This document shows, piece after piece, positions 1-8,874 of a DNA stretch of 64,000 nt (position 1 is the first letter of the stretch; each line of letters opens with the position of its first letter). The notes below the pieces were generated by a model. That model did no database searches. It was not told the origin of the DNA and saw nothing but the letters and a program-made list of their open reading frames with translations. Origin of the DNA: Caulobacter sp. Lineage in GTDB: Bacteria; Pseudomonadota; Alphaproteobacteria; Caulobacterales; Caulobacteraceae. Location of the stretch: positions 20,420 to 84,419 of the forward strand of contig JAGIBE010000144.1 of NCBI GenBank assembly GCA_017744495.1, given 5' to 3'. A program made the position numbers and the translations under genes.

Positions 1-737
<737 letters not shown>

Positions 738-770
738 TCTCGGCTTTCTAACTACAGCGAACTAGGCGAA

Positions 771-805
771 GGCCCCGGAGAGACATCTCCGGGGCCTTTT
801 GCTTT
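771..805 (+). terminator. Rho-independent terminator of tuf
   Basis: Perfect 11-bp stem: GGCCCCGGAGA at 771-781 pairs with TCTCCGGGGCC at 786-796 around a GACA loop, followed by TTTTGCTTT. It starts 33 bases after the tuf stop codon and is the clearest intrinsic terminator in the window. Confidence 0.93.
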
Positions 806-871
806 GGGTGATCGTGTGCGGGGAAAGCGAACGCTGTTTGGCTTTCGAAAGCCGCGTGCTACCGGCACCGG

Positions 872-1303
872 ATGGACAGCAAACTCAGGGCGCTCCTACC
901 CGAGGACAAGCTCGATATCGACGCAGTGGCCCGACTGGTCACCGAGGGCTACCCCGCCATACAGCCCCTGCTGCCCGATCTACTGACTTGGATGCAGGAT
1001 ATTAACTGGCCGGTCGCCCAGGCCTTGCAGCCGTTTCTGGCAAGCATCGGCGCCTCCCTCGCGCCACTCGTCCGTACGATCCTGAACACCAACGACGACG
1101 TCTGGAAGTACTGGGTCGTCGCGTGTCTCGTCGCCGAGTCGCGACCGCTTATCCTGGCGCTTGAGCCTGAACTCAAGAAGCTGGCCTATACCCCGACACC
1201 AGGGGAACAAGGCGAGCGTATCGACAGGCTGGCGGAGAACATTCTGCGGCGACTGGCGAGCGGCGGATCCGAAAGCGTGAACCCCTGGGTGAACGACGTA
1301 TAG
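872..1303 (+). CDS. DUF5071 domain protein
   Basis: 143-residue soluble protein matching the DUF5071 family, whose function is unknown. The family pattern is visible along most of the length: LLPEDKLDIDAV near the N-terminus, LPDLLTWMQDINWPVAQ around residues 35-51, and ILNTNDDVWKYWV around residues 70-83. The tryptophan-rich segments and regular helical spacing suggest a small all-alpha HEAT-like fold. No signal peptide or membrane segment is seen. The ATG at 872 has only a weak upstream purine stretch. It stands alone between the tuf terminator and the next lipoprotein gene. DUF5071 proteins are often found singly and some resemble immunity or adaptor proteins; here there is no toxin beside it, so no role is assigned. 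Confidence 0.85.
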   Translation: MDSKLRALLPEDKLDIDAVARLVTEGYPAIQPLLPDLLTWMQDINWPVAQALQPFLASIGASLAPLVRTILNTNDDVWKYWVVACLVAESRPLILALEPELKKLAYTPTPGEQGERIDRLAENILRRLASGGSESVNPWVNDV

Positions 1304-1383
1304 CCGGCCGCTGTTGGCGGCGGCTTAGCGGTTCCCCACATTAGATCACCGCGTTATCCTGTCGGCCTGTTCGGGGTGAGCTC

Positions 1384-1878
1384 TTGATCCGCAAACGCCA
1401 TTTCGTGCTGGCCTTGGCCGTGCTGACGGCCGCCTGCCAGAAGACGCCTGATCCGCCGTCGAGCATCAGCCTGCCGCCCGGCCTAGGCGACCGCGTGCGG
1501 GTGCTCAGCGCCGACGCCCTGGTCATCGACGGCAAGCATGTGCGGCTGGCCAACGCCTACGCGCCCCAGGGCATACCGGACGCCCGGTGTTGGGCCGAGG
1601 CGGCCGCGGCCAAGCAAGCTACCCTCTGGGTCCGCGGCCACATGCGCGACGCGCGTGACGTGACCGTCCAGCCGACCGGCGGCTTCGACGAGTTCCATCG
1701 CGAACTGGCCGTGGTCCAGGTCGATGGCGTGGACCTGGGTCAGCTGATGTTCGAGAACGGCCTGGCCAGCCGCCGCAGCACCGGCCGCGACAACCGCTTC
1801 CCCTGGTGCGAGCCGATCAGCGCCAAGGCTCCGGACGCCCCGATCGTCGGTTCGCTGCTGGACGACAGCAAGCGCTAG
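1384..1878 (+). CDS. Thermonuclease (SNase)-like lipoprotein
   Basis: 164-residue predicted lipoprotein. The N-terminus MIRKRHFVLALAVLTAAC is a type II signal peptide with lipobox LTAAC, so the mature protein should be membrane anchored by Cys18. After a proline-rich linker the sequence has features of the staphylococcal-nuclease fold: VLSADALVIDGKHVRLAN then CWAEAAAAKQAT, matching the family pattern of a strand with a DG turn followed by an E-A helix. Catalytic Arg/Glu residues of active nucleases are not convincingly all present, so activity is uncertain. The start is TTG at 1384, chosen because GGGGTGAG lies just upstream and because it keeps the full signal peptide. It reads towards the convergent efflux operon. 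Confidence 0.8.
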   Translation: MIRKRHFVLALAVLTAACQKTPDPPSSISLPPGLGDRVRVLSADALVIDGKHVRLANAYAPQGIPDARCWAEAAAAKQATLWVRGHMRDARDVTVQPTGGFDEFHRELAVVQVDGVDLGQLMFENGLASRRSTGRDNRFPWCEPISAKAPDAPIVGSLLDDSKR

Positions 1879-1917
1879 GGCAGGGGGACGCCCGCCGCCG
1901 GCGGACGCCCCGAGGGA

Positions 1918-4900
1918 TCACAGGCGATCGACCGGCGACAGCGTCCCCTCGGCCTCGCGCGGGGTGGTCATGCGCGAGAGCTTGGGGCTCAGCCAGCGTT
2001 CCACGTCGTCGACGATCTCGTAGACCACGGGCACCAGCACCAGCGACAGCACGGTCGAGGTGATCAGGCCGCCGATCACGGCCACGGCCATCGGCTGGCG
2101 GAACTCCGAGCCAGTGCCGATGCCCAGCGCCGTAGGCAGCATGCCGGCCATCATGGCCAGGGTGGTCATGATGATCGGTCGGGCCCGCTCGTGGCAGGCG
2201 TCGAGGATGGCCTCGCGCTGGCTCATGCCGGCCCGTTCCTGCTCGATGGCGTATTCGACCAGAAGGATCGAGTTCTTGGCGGCCAGGCCCATCAGCATCA
2301 GGAAGCCGATCAGCGACGGCATCGACAGCGACTGGCCGGTGACCAGCAGGGCGAAGAACGCGCCGCCGATCGCCAGGGGCAGGGCCGACAGGATGGTGAT
2401 CGGCTTGAAGAAGCTGCGGAACAGCAGGATCAGCACCCCGAACACCAGGCCGACCGCCGACAGCAGGGCGATGGCGAAGCCGGTGAACAGCTCCACGAAC
2501 GCCTCCTGGTCGCCGGCCGTGGCCGGACCGACGCTGGGCGGCAGGTTCTTCATGGTCGGCAGCTTGCCGACGTCCGCCATCGCCTGACCCAGCTGGGCGC
2601 CGTTGGCCAGGTCGGCCTCGATGGTCACCTGACGCTTGCGGGCGAAGCGGTCGATCTTGGCAGGACCGGCCTGGAACGACAGATCCGCCACGGTGTCGAG
2701 CCGGGTCGAGCCGCCGCTCGCCGTGGGCACACGCAAGGCGCCCAGGGCGTCGAGGTCGGCGCGGGTGTCGGCGGGCAGGCGCACACGGATCGGGATCCGC
2801 CGCTCGCCCTGGGTCATCTTGGCGACGTTGGCGTCGATGTCGCCCACCGTGGCCACGCGGGCGATGGCGGCGATGTCGGCGGCGCTGACGCCCAGGCGGG
2901 CGGCCTCATCCGGCTTGGGCCGGATCACGATCTCCGGACCGCTGGGCGGCGAGGATGGACGCGGATCGGCGACGGTGCTCAGGCCCTGCATCTCGCGCTC
3001 GATCTGGGCCGCCGTGCGCTCCAGCAGCGGGCCGTTGTCGGAGATCAGGATGGTCTGGACCTCTGACGTGCCCCAATCGCCCAGCAGGTTGACCCGGGCG
3101 TCCGGAATGTCGTGCAGGCCGTTACGCACCGCCTGCTTGATCTCGGTCACGGTCATGTCGCGCTTGCCGTTCAGCACGATGGTGATCGTGGCGTCGCGGA
3201 TGTCGGCCCCGCTCTGGCCGCCCCAGCCGCTGCCGATGTTCGACCCAACCTGGGCGAAGACGTGGGCGGTCTCGGGACGCTTGCGGAACATGGTGGTCAC
3301 CGCCTGGACGGTGCGGTCCATGTCAGCCGTGGTCGCTCCGGGCGGGCCCTGGACCTTCAGATAGTAGTAGTTGGCGTTGCCGGCCGGCTGGAAAGCCGTG
3401 GGTAGGAAGCCGGCCAAGGCGAACGAGCCGATCAGGATCACCGTGCCGATGATGATGCTGAGGAAGCGGTGATCCAGCGACCAGTCCAGCACGCCGCGAT
3501 AGAAGCCCTTGAAGTCGCGCCGCGGGTGCGGGTCCTTCGACGGCTTGAGGAAATAGGCGGCCAGCAGCGGCGTCAGCAGGCGGGCGACCACCAGCGAGAA
3601 CAGTACGGCCACGGCGACGGTCAGGCCGAATTCCTTGAAGAACTGGCCGGGCGTGCCGGGCATGTATGAGACGGGTACGAACACCGCCACGATGGTGAAG
3701 GTGGTGGCCACCACCGCCAGGCCGATGGCGTCGGCCCCCTCCATCGCCGCCATGTACGGTCTTTGGCCTCGGGCGACGCGTTTCTCGATGTTCTCGATCT
3801 CGACCACGGCGTCGTCGACCAGGATGCCGATGACCAGGGTCAGGGCCAGCAGGGTCACGACGTTGAGCGAGAAGCCCATGATCGACATGAAGGCGAAGGT
3901 CGGGATCAGCGACACCGGCATGGCGATGGCGGTGATCAGGGTGGCCCGCCATTCGCGTAGGAACAGGAACACCACCAGCGAGGCCAGCAGCATGCCTTCC
4001 AACAGGGTGTGCTCGGTGGCCGCGAAGCTGGCGCGGGTCTCGTCGACGGTCGAGAAGATCTTGACGAACGTGATGCCCGGCTGCTTGGCCTCCAGGGCGT
4101 CCACGGCCTTCTTCACGCGGTCCTCGACGGCGACGTCGCTGGAGTCGCGGGTCTTCATCACCTGGAAGGCGACCACGGGCTTGCCGTCGAGGCGGGCGAA
4201 GCCGCGCTCTTCTTCCGAGCCCTGGCCGACCTGGGCGACGTCGGTCAGCTTCACATAGCGGCCGCCGGCCACCGGGATGGTGATGTCGCGCAGTTGCTCG
4301 ACCGTGGTGGCCGCGCCCAGTACGCGCAGGGTCTGCTCGCGGCCGCCGATCTTGGCGCGGCCGCCGGGGGCGTCGACGCTGAAATTGGCCAGGGCCTGGT
4401 TCAGCTGGGGCGCGGTGACGCCGAAGCTGGCCATGCGGTCGGGATCGATGACGACGTTGATCTCGCGATCCACGCCGCCGACCCGGGCCACCTGGGCCAC
4501 GCCCTTTTCGCCCTGCAGGGCGCGGGTGACGGTGTCGTCGATGAACCACGACAGCTCGGTCGAGCTCATGGTCGGGGCTGAGACGGCGTAGGTGATGATC
4601 GGGGCGCTGGTGATCTCCAGGCGCTGGACGATCGGTTCGTCCACTTCCCTGGGCAGCACCGCCCGGGTCTGATCGACCTTGGAGCGCACCTCGTCGGTGA
4701 CCTTCTGCAGGTCCTCGCCGAGGTTGAACTCGATCGTGGTGGTCGAGGCGCCCTGAACCACCGAAGACCGGATGGTCTTGACGTTGGAGATGCTGGCCAC
4801 CGCGTCCTCGATGGGGCGGGTGACCTGGGTCTCCATCTCGCCGGGCGCGGCGCCGCTCTGGGTGACCGTCACGGTCACGGCGGGGAACTCGACGTTCGGG

Positions 4901-5040
4901 AACTGCTTGATGGGCAGGCCCAGATAGCAGCCGACGCCGGCGATGATCAGGGCGATGAACAGGACCGCGACGGGGATCGGGTTCTTGATCGCCCAGGCGG
5001 AGACGCGAAGCTCGCCTGTCTTGTGTTGTTCGTCGGCCAT
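1918..5040 (-). CDS. RND efflux pump inner-membrane transporter (HAE1/AcrB type)
   Basis: 1040-residue proton-driven RND exporter, the inner-membrane part of a tripartite pump. The first helix (around residues 20-42) is followed by the periplasmic docking and porter domains, with the duplicated second half starting near residue 530. The helix 4 motif GILVDDAVVEIENIEKR places the proton-relay aspartates at 409-410, as in AcrB. The start codon overlaps the stop of the adaptor gene by one base (TGATG), so translation is probably coupled. It is the last gene of the minus-strand order marR, outer-membrane factor, adaptor, transporter. The length is normal for the hydrophobe/amphiphile exporter family, which makes drugs or other amphiphiles likely substrates rather than metals; the exact substrate is not deducible. 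Confidence 0.95.
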   Translation of the reverse strand: MADEQHKTGELRVSAWAIKNPIPVAVLFIALIIAGVGCYLGLPIKQFPNVEFPAVTVTVTQSGAAPGEMETQVTRPIEDAVASISNVKTIRSSVVQGASTTTIEFNLGEDLQKVTDEVRSKVDQTRAVLPREVDEPIVQRLEITSAPIITYAVSAPTMSSTELSWFIDDTVTRALQGEKGVAQVARVGGVDREINVVIDPDRMASFGVTAPQLNQALANFSVDAPGGRAKIGGREQTLRVLGAATTVEQLRDITIPVAGGRYVKLTDVAQVGQGSEEERGFARLDGKPVVAFQVMKTRDSSDVAVEDRVKKAVDALEAKQPGITFVKIFSTVDETRASFAATEHTLLEGMLLASLVVFLFLREWRATLITAIAMPVSLIPTFAFMSIMGFSLNVVTLLALTLVIGILVDDAVVEIENIEKRVARGQRPYMAAMEGADAIGLAVVATTFTIVAVFVPVSYMPGTPGQFFKEFGLTVAVAVLFSLVVARLLTPLLAAYFLKPSKDPHPRRDFKGFYRGVLDWSLDHRFLSIIIGTVILIGSFALAGFLPTAFQPAGNANYYYLKVQGPPGATTADMDRTVQAVTTMFRKRPETAHVFAQVGSNIGSGWGGQSGADIRDATITIVLNGKRDMTVTEIKQAVRNGLHDIPDARVNLLGDWGTSEVQTILISDNGPLLERTAAQIEREMQGLSTVADPRPSSPPSGPEIVIRPKPDEAARLGVSAADIAAIARVATVGDIDANVAKMTQGERRIPIRVRLPADTRADLDALGALRVPTASGGSTRLDTVADLSFQAGPAKIDRFARKRQVTIEADLANGAQLGQAMADVGKLPTMKNLPPSVGPATAGDQEAFVELFTGFAIALLSAVGLVFGVLILLFRSFFKPITILSALPLAIGGAFFALLVTGQSLSMPSLIGFLMLMGLAAKNSILLVEYAIEQERAGMSQREAILDACHERARPIIMTTLAMMAGMLPTALGIGTGSEFRQPMAVAVIGGLITSTVLSLVLVPVVYEIVDDVERWLSPKLSRMTTPREAEGTLSPVDRL

Positions 5041-6119
5041 CAGCGCGCCGCCTGCTGGGTGGAGGTCGCGGGACGGATTACGTCGCCGTCGGTGACGAAC
5101 GAGGCGCCGCCCAGCACGATGCGGGTCCCGACCGGCGGGCCCTGGACCAGCTGGGCCCAGCCGCCGCCCTTCTGGCCGACCTTGATGGCTGTCTGATGGG
5201 CGCGGTTGTTGCTGTCGACCGTCATGACGAACAGGCCGTCGGCCTCGTAGCGGATGGCGGACTCAGGGATGGCGGTGACCGCCGCGCCCGAGGCGCCGAA
5301 GCTGGCGCGGCCGAAGCCGCCGGGCCGCAGGTCGTCGCGCACGGGCAGACGCACGCGCACCTTGCCCAGGCGGCTGTTGCTGTCGACGCGCGGGCTGACC
5401 AGGCGCACGACGCCTTGGACCATCTGGCCGCTGGGCAGGCTGACCTGGGCCGGTTGGCCGGCGCGGATGCCGGCCAGGTCGGCTTCGTTGACCTCAGCGT
5501 CCAGCTCGACCAGACCGTCGCGGGCGATCGTGAACCACGGGGTGGTCCCGCCGCCGGCGATCTGGCCCGGCTGCACGCCGCGCGACAGCACCCGGCCGCT
5601 GACCGGTGAGGTGATGGTCATGCGCGAGACGCGGGTGCGCAGCTCCTTCAGCGCCGCTTCCTGGGCCTTGGCCTGGTAGCGGCGGGTCTCGATCTGCTCC
5701 TGGCTGAGCACGCCCTGGCCGTCGAGGCCCGAGACGCGGCGGGCCTCGGCGTCGGCCTGGGCGGTGACGGCGGCCTGTTGCTCGACCTGGGCCCGCAGCA
5801 GGGTGTCGTCCAGCTGGACCAGGGGTTGGCCGGCGCGCACCCAGTCGCCTTCGTCGGCGTAGAGGCGAGCCACGCGGTAGCCGCTGAGTTCTGAGCCGAC
5901 GGCGGCTTCCTCGCGGGAGACCAAGAGGCCCGAGGCCTCGACCCCGCCGCCCAGCGGACGGGTCTCGACCGAGCCGACGCTGACGGCGCGGGCCTGGGCG
6001 GCGGCGGGAGCCTTGGCGGCGGGCTTGTCCTTCTTGTCGCCGCAGGCGGTCAGGCCCGTCGCGGCGATCAGGATCATGGCGGCGAGCGCGGTGCGGGTCG
6101 TCATGGGGGAGGGGCTCAT
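5040..6119 (-). CDS. RND efflux periplasmic adaptor (membrane fusion) lipoprotein
   Basis: 359-residue HlyD/AcrA-type adaptor that links the inner-membrane pump to the outer-membrane channel. The N-terminus carries a lipobox (ATGLTAC, Cys26), so it is a predicted lipoprotein. A lipoyl/barrel-sandwich half (EAAVGSELSGYRVARLYADE, then GDWVRAGQPLVQLDD) leads into a helical hairpin of about 60 residues rich in Q, A and E, the second lipoyl half (TITSPVSGRVLSRGVQPGQ), and a beta-barrel domain. The ATG at 6119 overlaps the stop of the outer-membrane factor gene as ATGA, and its own stop overlaps the transporter start. Operon membership is therefore secure. Confidence 0.95.
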   Translation of the reverse strand: MSPSPMTTRTALAAMILIAATGLTACGDKKDKPAAKAPAAAQARAVSVGSVETRPLGGGVEASGLLVSREEAAVGSELSGYRVARLYADEGDWVRAGQPLVQLDDTLLRAQVEQQAAVTAQADAEARRVSGLDGQGVLSQEQIETRRYQAKAQEAALKELRTRVSRMTITSPVSGRVLSRGVQPGQIAGGGTTPWFTIARDGLVELDAEVNEADLAGIRAGQPAQVSLPSGQMVQGVVRLVSPRVDSNSRLGKVRVRLPVRDDLRPGGFGRASFGASGAAVTAIPESAIRYEADGLFVMTVDSNNRAHQTAIKVGQKGGGWAQLVQGPPVGTRIVLGGASFVTDGDVIRPATSTQQAAR

Positions 6120-7651
6120 TTCGCGGAGACTTGGGTCGGGGTGGAGGCCTGAGGGACGTTCTGGGCCGCCTCGACGGAGGCGGGCGACCAGCCGCCGCCC
6201 AGGGCCTTGTAGGTCTGGACGGCGTGCAGCAGGGCGTCGGTGCGCGCGTCGGTCAGGGCCGTACGCGACAGGCGCCAGGACTGCTCGGCTTGGAGGGTGG
6301 TGGTCAGGTCGATCAGGCCCAGGGCGTAGCCCTTGCGGTTGGCGGTATAGGCGCGCTCGGCCCGGGCCTCGCCCGCGGTCAGGACATCGACGCGGCGCTG
6401 GTCGGCGGCCAATTGCAGCATGGCGTTCTCGGCCTCGCCATAGGCGGTCTGGATCGCCTTCTCGAAGGCGATGGCCGCCTGCTGGGTGCGAGCGTTCTGG
6501 GCGTCGATGTCGGCCAGCAGGGCGGGGATGTTCAGCACCGGGATCGAGACGTTGGCCCCGAGCGTCCAGGTGGAGGTGCTGGTCGAACTCGTGCCGCTGC
6601 CGCCGCCGAAGCTTGGAGACACGCTCTTCGACAGGCCCACGCCGGGCGTGATGTTGAAGGTCGGCAGCAAGGCCAGCTCATTGATCTTCAGGGTGCCGGA
6701 GGCCGAGGCCAGGCGGGCTTGGGCCTCGCGTACGTCCGGCCGGCGGCCCAGGAGCTCGCCCGGGATCGTGGCCGGCGCAGGCGGGGCCAGGTCCAGCTTG
6801 GCGTCGATCGGCAGGCTGGACAGAGGCTCGGTTCCGCGACCGATTAGGACCAGCAGGGTGCGACGCGCGCCGTCCAGCTGAGATTCCAGGTTGGCCACGC
6901 GGGCCTGGGTCGAGGCCAGGTCGGACTCGGCGCGGTCGGCCTCGGACGTGGCGATCAGGCCGGCGTTGGCCTTCTTGACCGCGAAGTCGCGCAGCGATGC
7001 GTTGATGCGTTCGGTCTGGCGGGCGTCGTCCAGCTGAACGGCCAGGCCGCGCGCTTGGAAGTAGGACTGGGCGACATTGGCGGCCAGCGAGGCGCGGGCG
7101 CCTTCATAGGCGAAGCGGGCGGCGGCGTAATCATTGTTGACCACGCCCAGGCCGGCGCGCTTGCGGCCGAACAGGTCCAGTTCCCAGCTGACGTCGAAGT
7201 TGGCGTTGTAGCTGTCGGTGTCCCCGCCCCTCGTGAAGGGGATGCCGCCTGCCGGAACGGTCTGGCTGAGAATTTCGGTATGCGTGCGACCCGCATTGCC
7301 GGTCAGCGGCGTGTTCGGAATCCAGATCTGGCGCACCTGCCCCTTGCGGATGGCGCGCGCTTCGTCCAGCCGCGCGGCGGCGGTTCGGGCGTCGGGGGCC
7401 TTCTCCAGCGCCGTTTCGACCAGCCCGGTCAGTTGCGGGTCGTTGAAGCTGGTCCACCAGTGATCCAGGTCCGCCTGGCCCGTGCCGGCAGGCGCCTCGA
7501 AGGCCGCCGGCAGGCGGGTGTCGGGCGTCGGACGCGGGGTGTTCACGCAGCCGGCCAAGGCCAGGCCCGCCAGGCCCAGGGCCAGCAGGGAGGCTCCGGA
7601 TCGGAAGGGCCGAGACGGGCGGCGCTCTCCGGTCATGATCTCACTCATCAA
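6116..7651 (-). CDS. Outer-membrane efflux lipoprotein, NodT/OprM family
   Basis: 511-residue TolC-like outer-membrane factor that forms the exit duct of the pump. The N-terminal lipoprotein signal ends in LALAGC. Two outer-membrane efflux repeats follow: the first begins near DHWWTSFNDPQLTGLVETAL and contains SWELDLFGRKRAG, the typical NodT signature; the second contains GRRPDVREAQARLASASG. A serine/threonine/glycine-rich stretch (GGGSGTSSTSTSTW) sits in the second half where an extracellular loop is expected. The predicted start at 7651 is 46 bases after the marR stop, so it is probably cotranscribed with the regulator. Its stop overlaps the adaptor start. Confidence 0.95.
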   Translation of the reverse strand: MMSEIMTGERRPSRPFRSGASLLALGLAGLALAGCVNTPRPTPDTRLPAAFEAPAGTGQADLDHWWTSFNDPQLTGLVETALEKAPDARTAAARLDEARAIRKGQVRQIWIPNTPLTGNAGRTHTEILSQTVPAGGIPFTRGGDTDSYNANFDVSWELDLFGRKRAGLGVVNNDYAAARFAYEGARASLAANVAQSYFQARGLAVQLDDARQTERINASLRDFAVKKANAGLIATSEADRAESDLASTQARVANLESQLDGARRTLLVLIGRGTEPLSSLPIDAKLDLAPPAPATIPGELLGRRPDVREAQARLASASGTLKINELALLPTFNITPGVGLSKSVSPSFGGGSGTSSTSTSTWTLGANVSIPVLNIPALLADIDAQNARTQQAAIAFEKAIQTAYGEAENAMLQLAADQRRVDVLTAGEARAERAYTANRKGYALGLIDLTTTLQAEQSWRLSRTALTDARTDALLHAVQTYKALGGGWSPASVEAAQNVPQASTPTQVSAK

Positions 7652-7697
7652 CTCTCACCTGTAGGCGCGACCGAGGGGGAGGACGGTCGTCGTGGTC

Positions 7698-8213
7698 TCA
7701 GCAATAGGGTTCCGAAGACGCTCCTGAAGTCGGGGGACTGGCGATGGCGCCATAGACCTCAGCGACTTGGTCCAGGAAGCGCTCGATGACTTGGCGCTCC
7801 GCCGCGGAAAGGCCGGCGATCACGCCGTCCAGCCCGTCCAGCATCGGCGCCAGTTGTTCGAAGGCGCGGTCGACGGAGGCCTCCACCGGCACGATACAGA
7901 CCTTCCGCCGATCGTGGGCTCGCCGTTCCCGCGCCACGTGACCGGCCCGCTCCAGGCGATCGACGATCTGGGTGGCGGCAGCGGTCGTCACCTTCAGGTG
8001 GCCGGCCAGTTGGCCAGGGGTCATCGGACCGTTGTTCAGCAGCTGCTCGAGGGCGGCCATGTCGGTGACGTTGACACCCAGGCTCTCGCCGATCTTGCGG
8101 CCGATCTGGCGCGTCAGCATCGAGATGGTCTTCAGGCGCTGGCCGATCGGGTCGCGCGGCACGTGGGCCGTGCGCCATACACCTTTCGTCGAAGGGGGAT
8201 CGCCTGTCGTCAT
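7698..8213 (-). CDS. MarR family transcriptional regulator of the efflux operon
   Basis: 171-residue winged-helix regulator. The DNA-binding core reads GPMTPGQLAGHLKVTTAAATQIVDRLERAGHV followed by the wing RERRAHDRRKVCIV, in which the D-x-R-x-x motif of MarR proteins is present. Helices at both ends supply the dimer interface. It is the first gene of the minus-strand efflux operon, and a strong inverted repeat lies 19 bases upstream of its ATG, so autorepression together with the pump genes is likely. Ligand release by a phenolic or hydrophobic compound would be typical of the family but is inference. Confidence 0.93.
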   Translation of the reverse strand: MTTGDPPSTKGVWRTAHVPRDPIGQRLKTISMLTRQIGRKIGESLGVNVTDMAALEQLLNNGPMTPGQLAGHLKVTTAAATQIVDRLERAGHVARERRAHDRRKVCIVPVEASVDRAFEQLAPMLDGLDGVIAGLSAAERQVIERFLDQVAEVYGAIASPPTSGASSEPYC

Positions 8214-8231
8214 GGACGCGACCCTTATTGT

Positions 8232-8258
8232 TAAGTGATTTAATAGTCAAATCGCTTA
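8232..8258. promoter_or_regulatory. Probable MarR operator
   Basis: Inverted repeat TAAGTGATTT (8232-8241) and AAATCGCTTA (8249-8258) separated by seven bases, with one mismatch between the arms. It is AT-rich in an otherwise GC-rich region and lies directly upstream of the marR start, where an autoregulatory operator overlapping the promoter would be expected. Confidence 0.7.
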
Positions 8259-8874
8259 GCGATATGGACGGCCAAAATGCGCGCGCCGCTCGTTCGGCCG
8301 GCAGGACGGTCATCGCCAAATCCCCAAGAAGACGGGCGCGGACCTAAGGCGACCGATCATCGTTCGTTCAATTGGGGACGCGCACGGCTGGATGGAAGGG
8401 CGGGGCGTCATCGCATTTTCTCCGGCCGGCGATCGAGGCTGCGCGACGCCGCCTGAGCGGCCGCGCATCGGGCTTCCTGGAGATGACGAACGACGGTCGC
8501 GCTTCGCGACATCGCGCGGCGAAATTTTCGAAAGGCGCGTCGTTCGGCCTGTTCGAGACCTGCGCGTCTATGTCCGGTTGACGCGGCGTAAAAACATACC
8601 GCATCATCGAAACAGATGTTCGACCCTTGGGTCAAGCTTCCGCTCGCGCGACTTAGCGGGCTTTCAGTAAGGCGTTTTTAGTATCCGGCCTGAGGGGAAC
8701 TCAAGGTTGTCGGTTCGCGAATGCCCATCTTCAGTTTTCGAAACGTGCCGGCTGGGCGGCGCGGTGGCGAAGGCCGCCGCGTGGGCTGACCGACGCGTGA
8801 GGCGCGCCGCCGACTAGGTTTCCCGAGGCCCAAAAGACCTGCGTCCAAAAAAAAGCAGCTCGGGAGGGAAGACC
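8259..8874. other. Gene-free divergent intergenic region
   Basis: About 600 bases between the MarR operator and the TonB receptor gene. Short open frames occur on both strands but none shows a recognisable domain, codon bias or a good ribosome-binding site. The receptor's own Shine-Dalgarno (GGGAGGGA) lies at its right end. The length suggests a long leader or regulatory region for the receptor; no riboswitch or clear promoter could be identified by eye. Confidence 0.5.
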
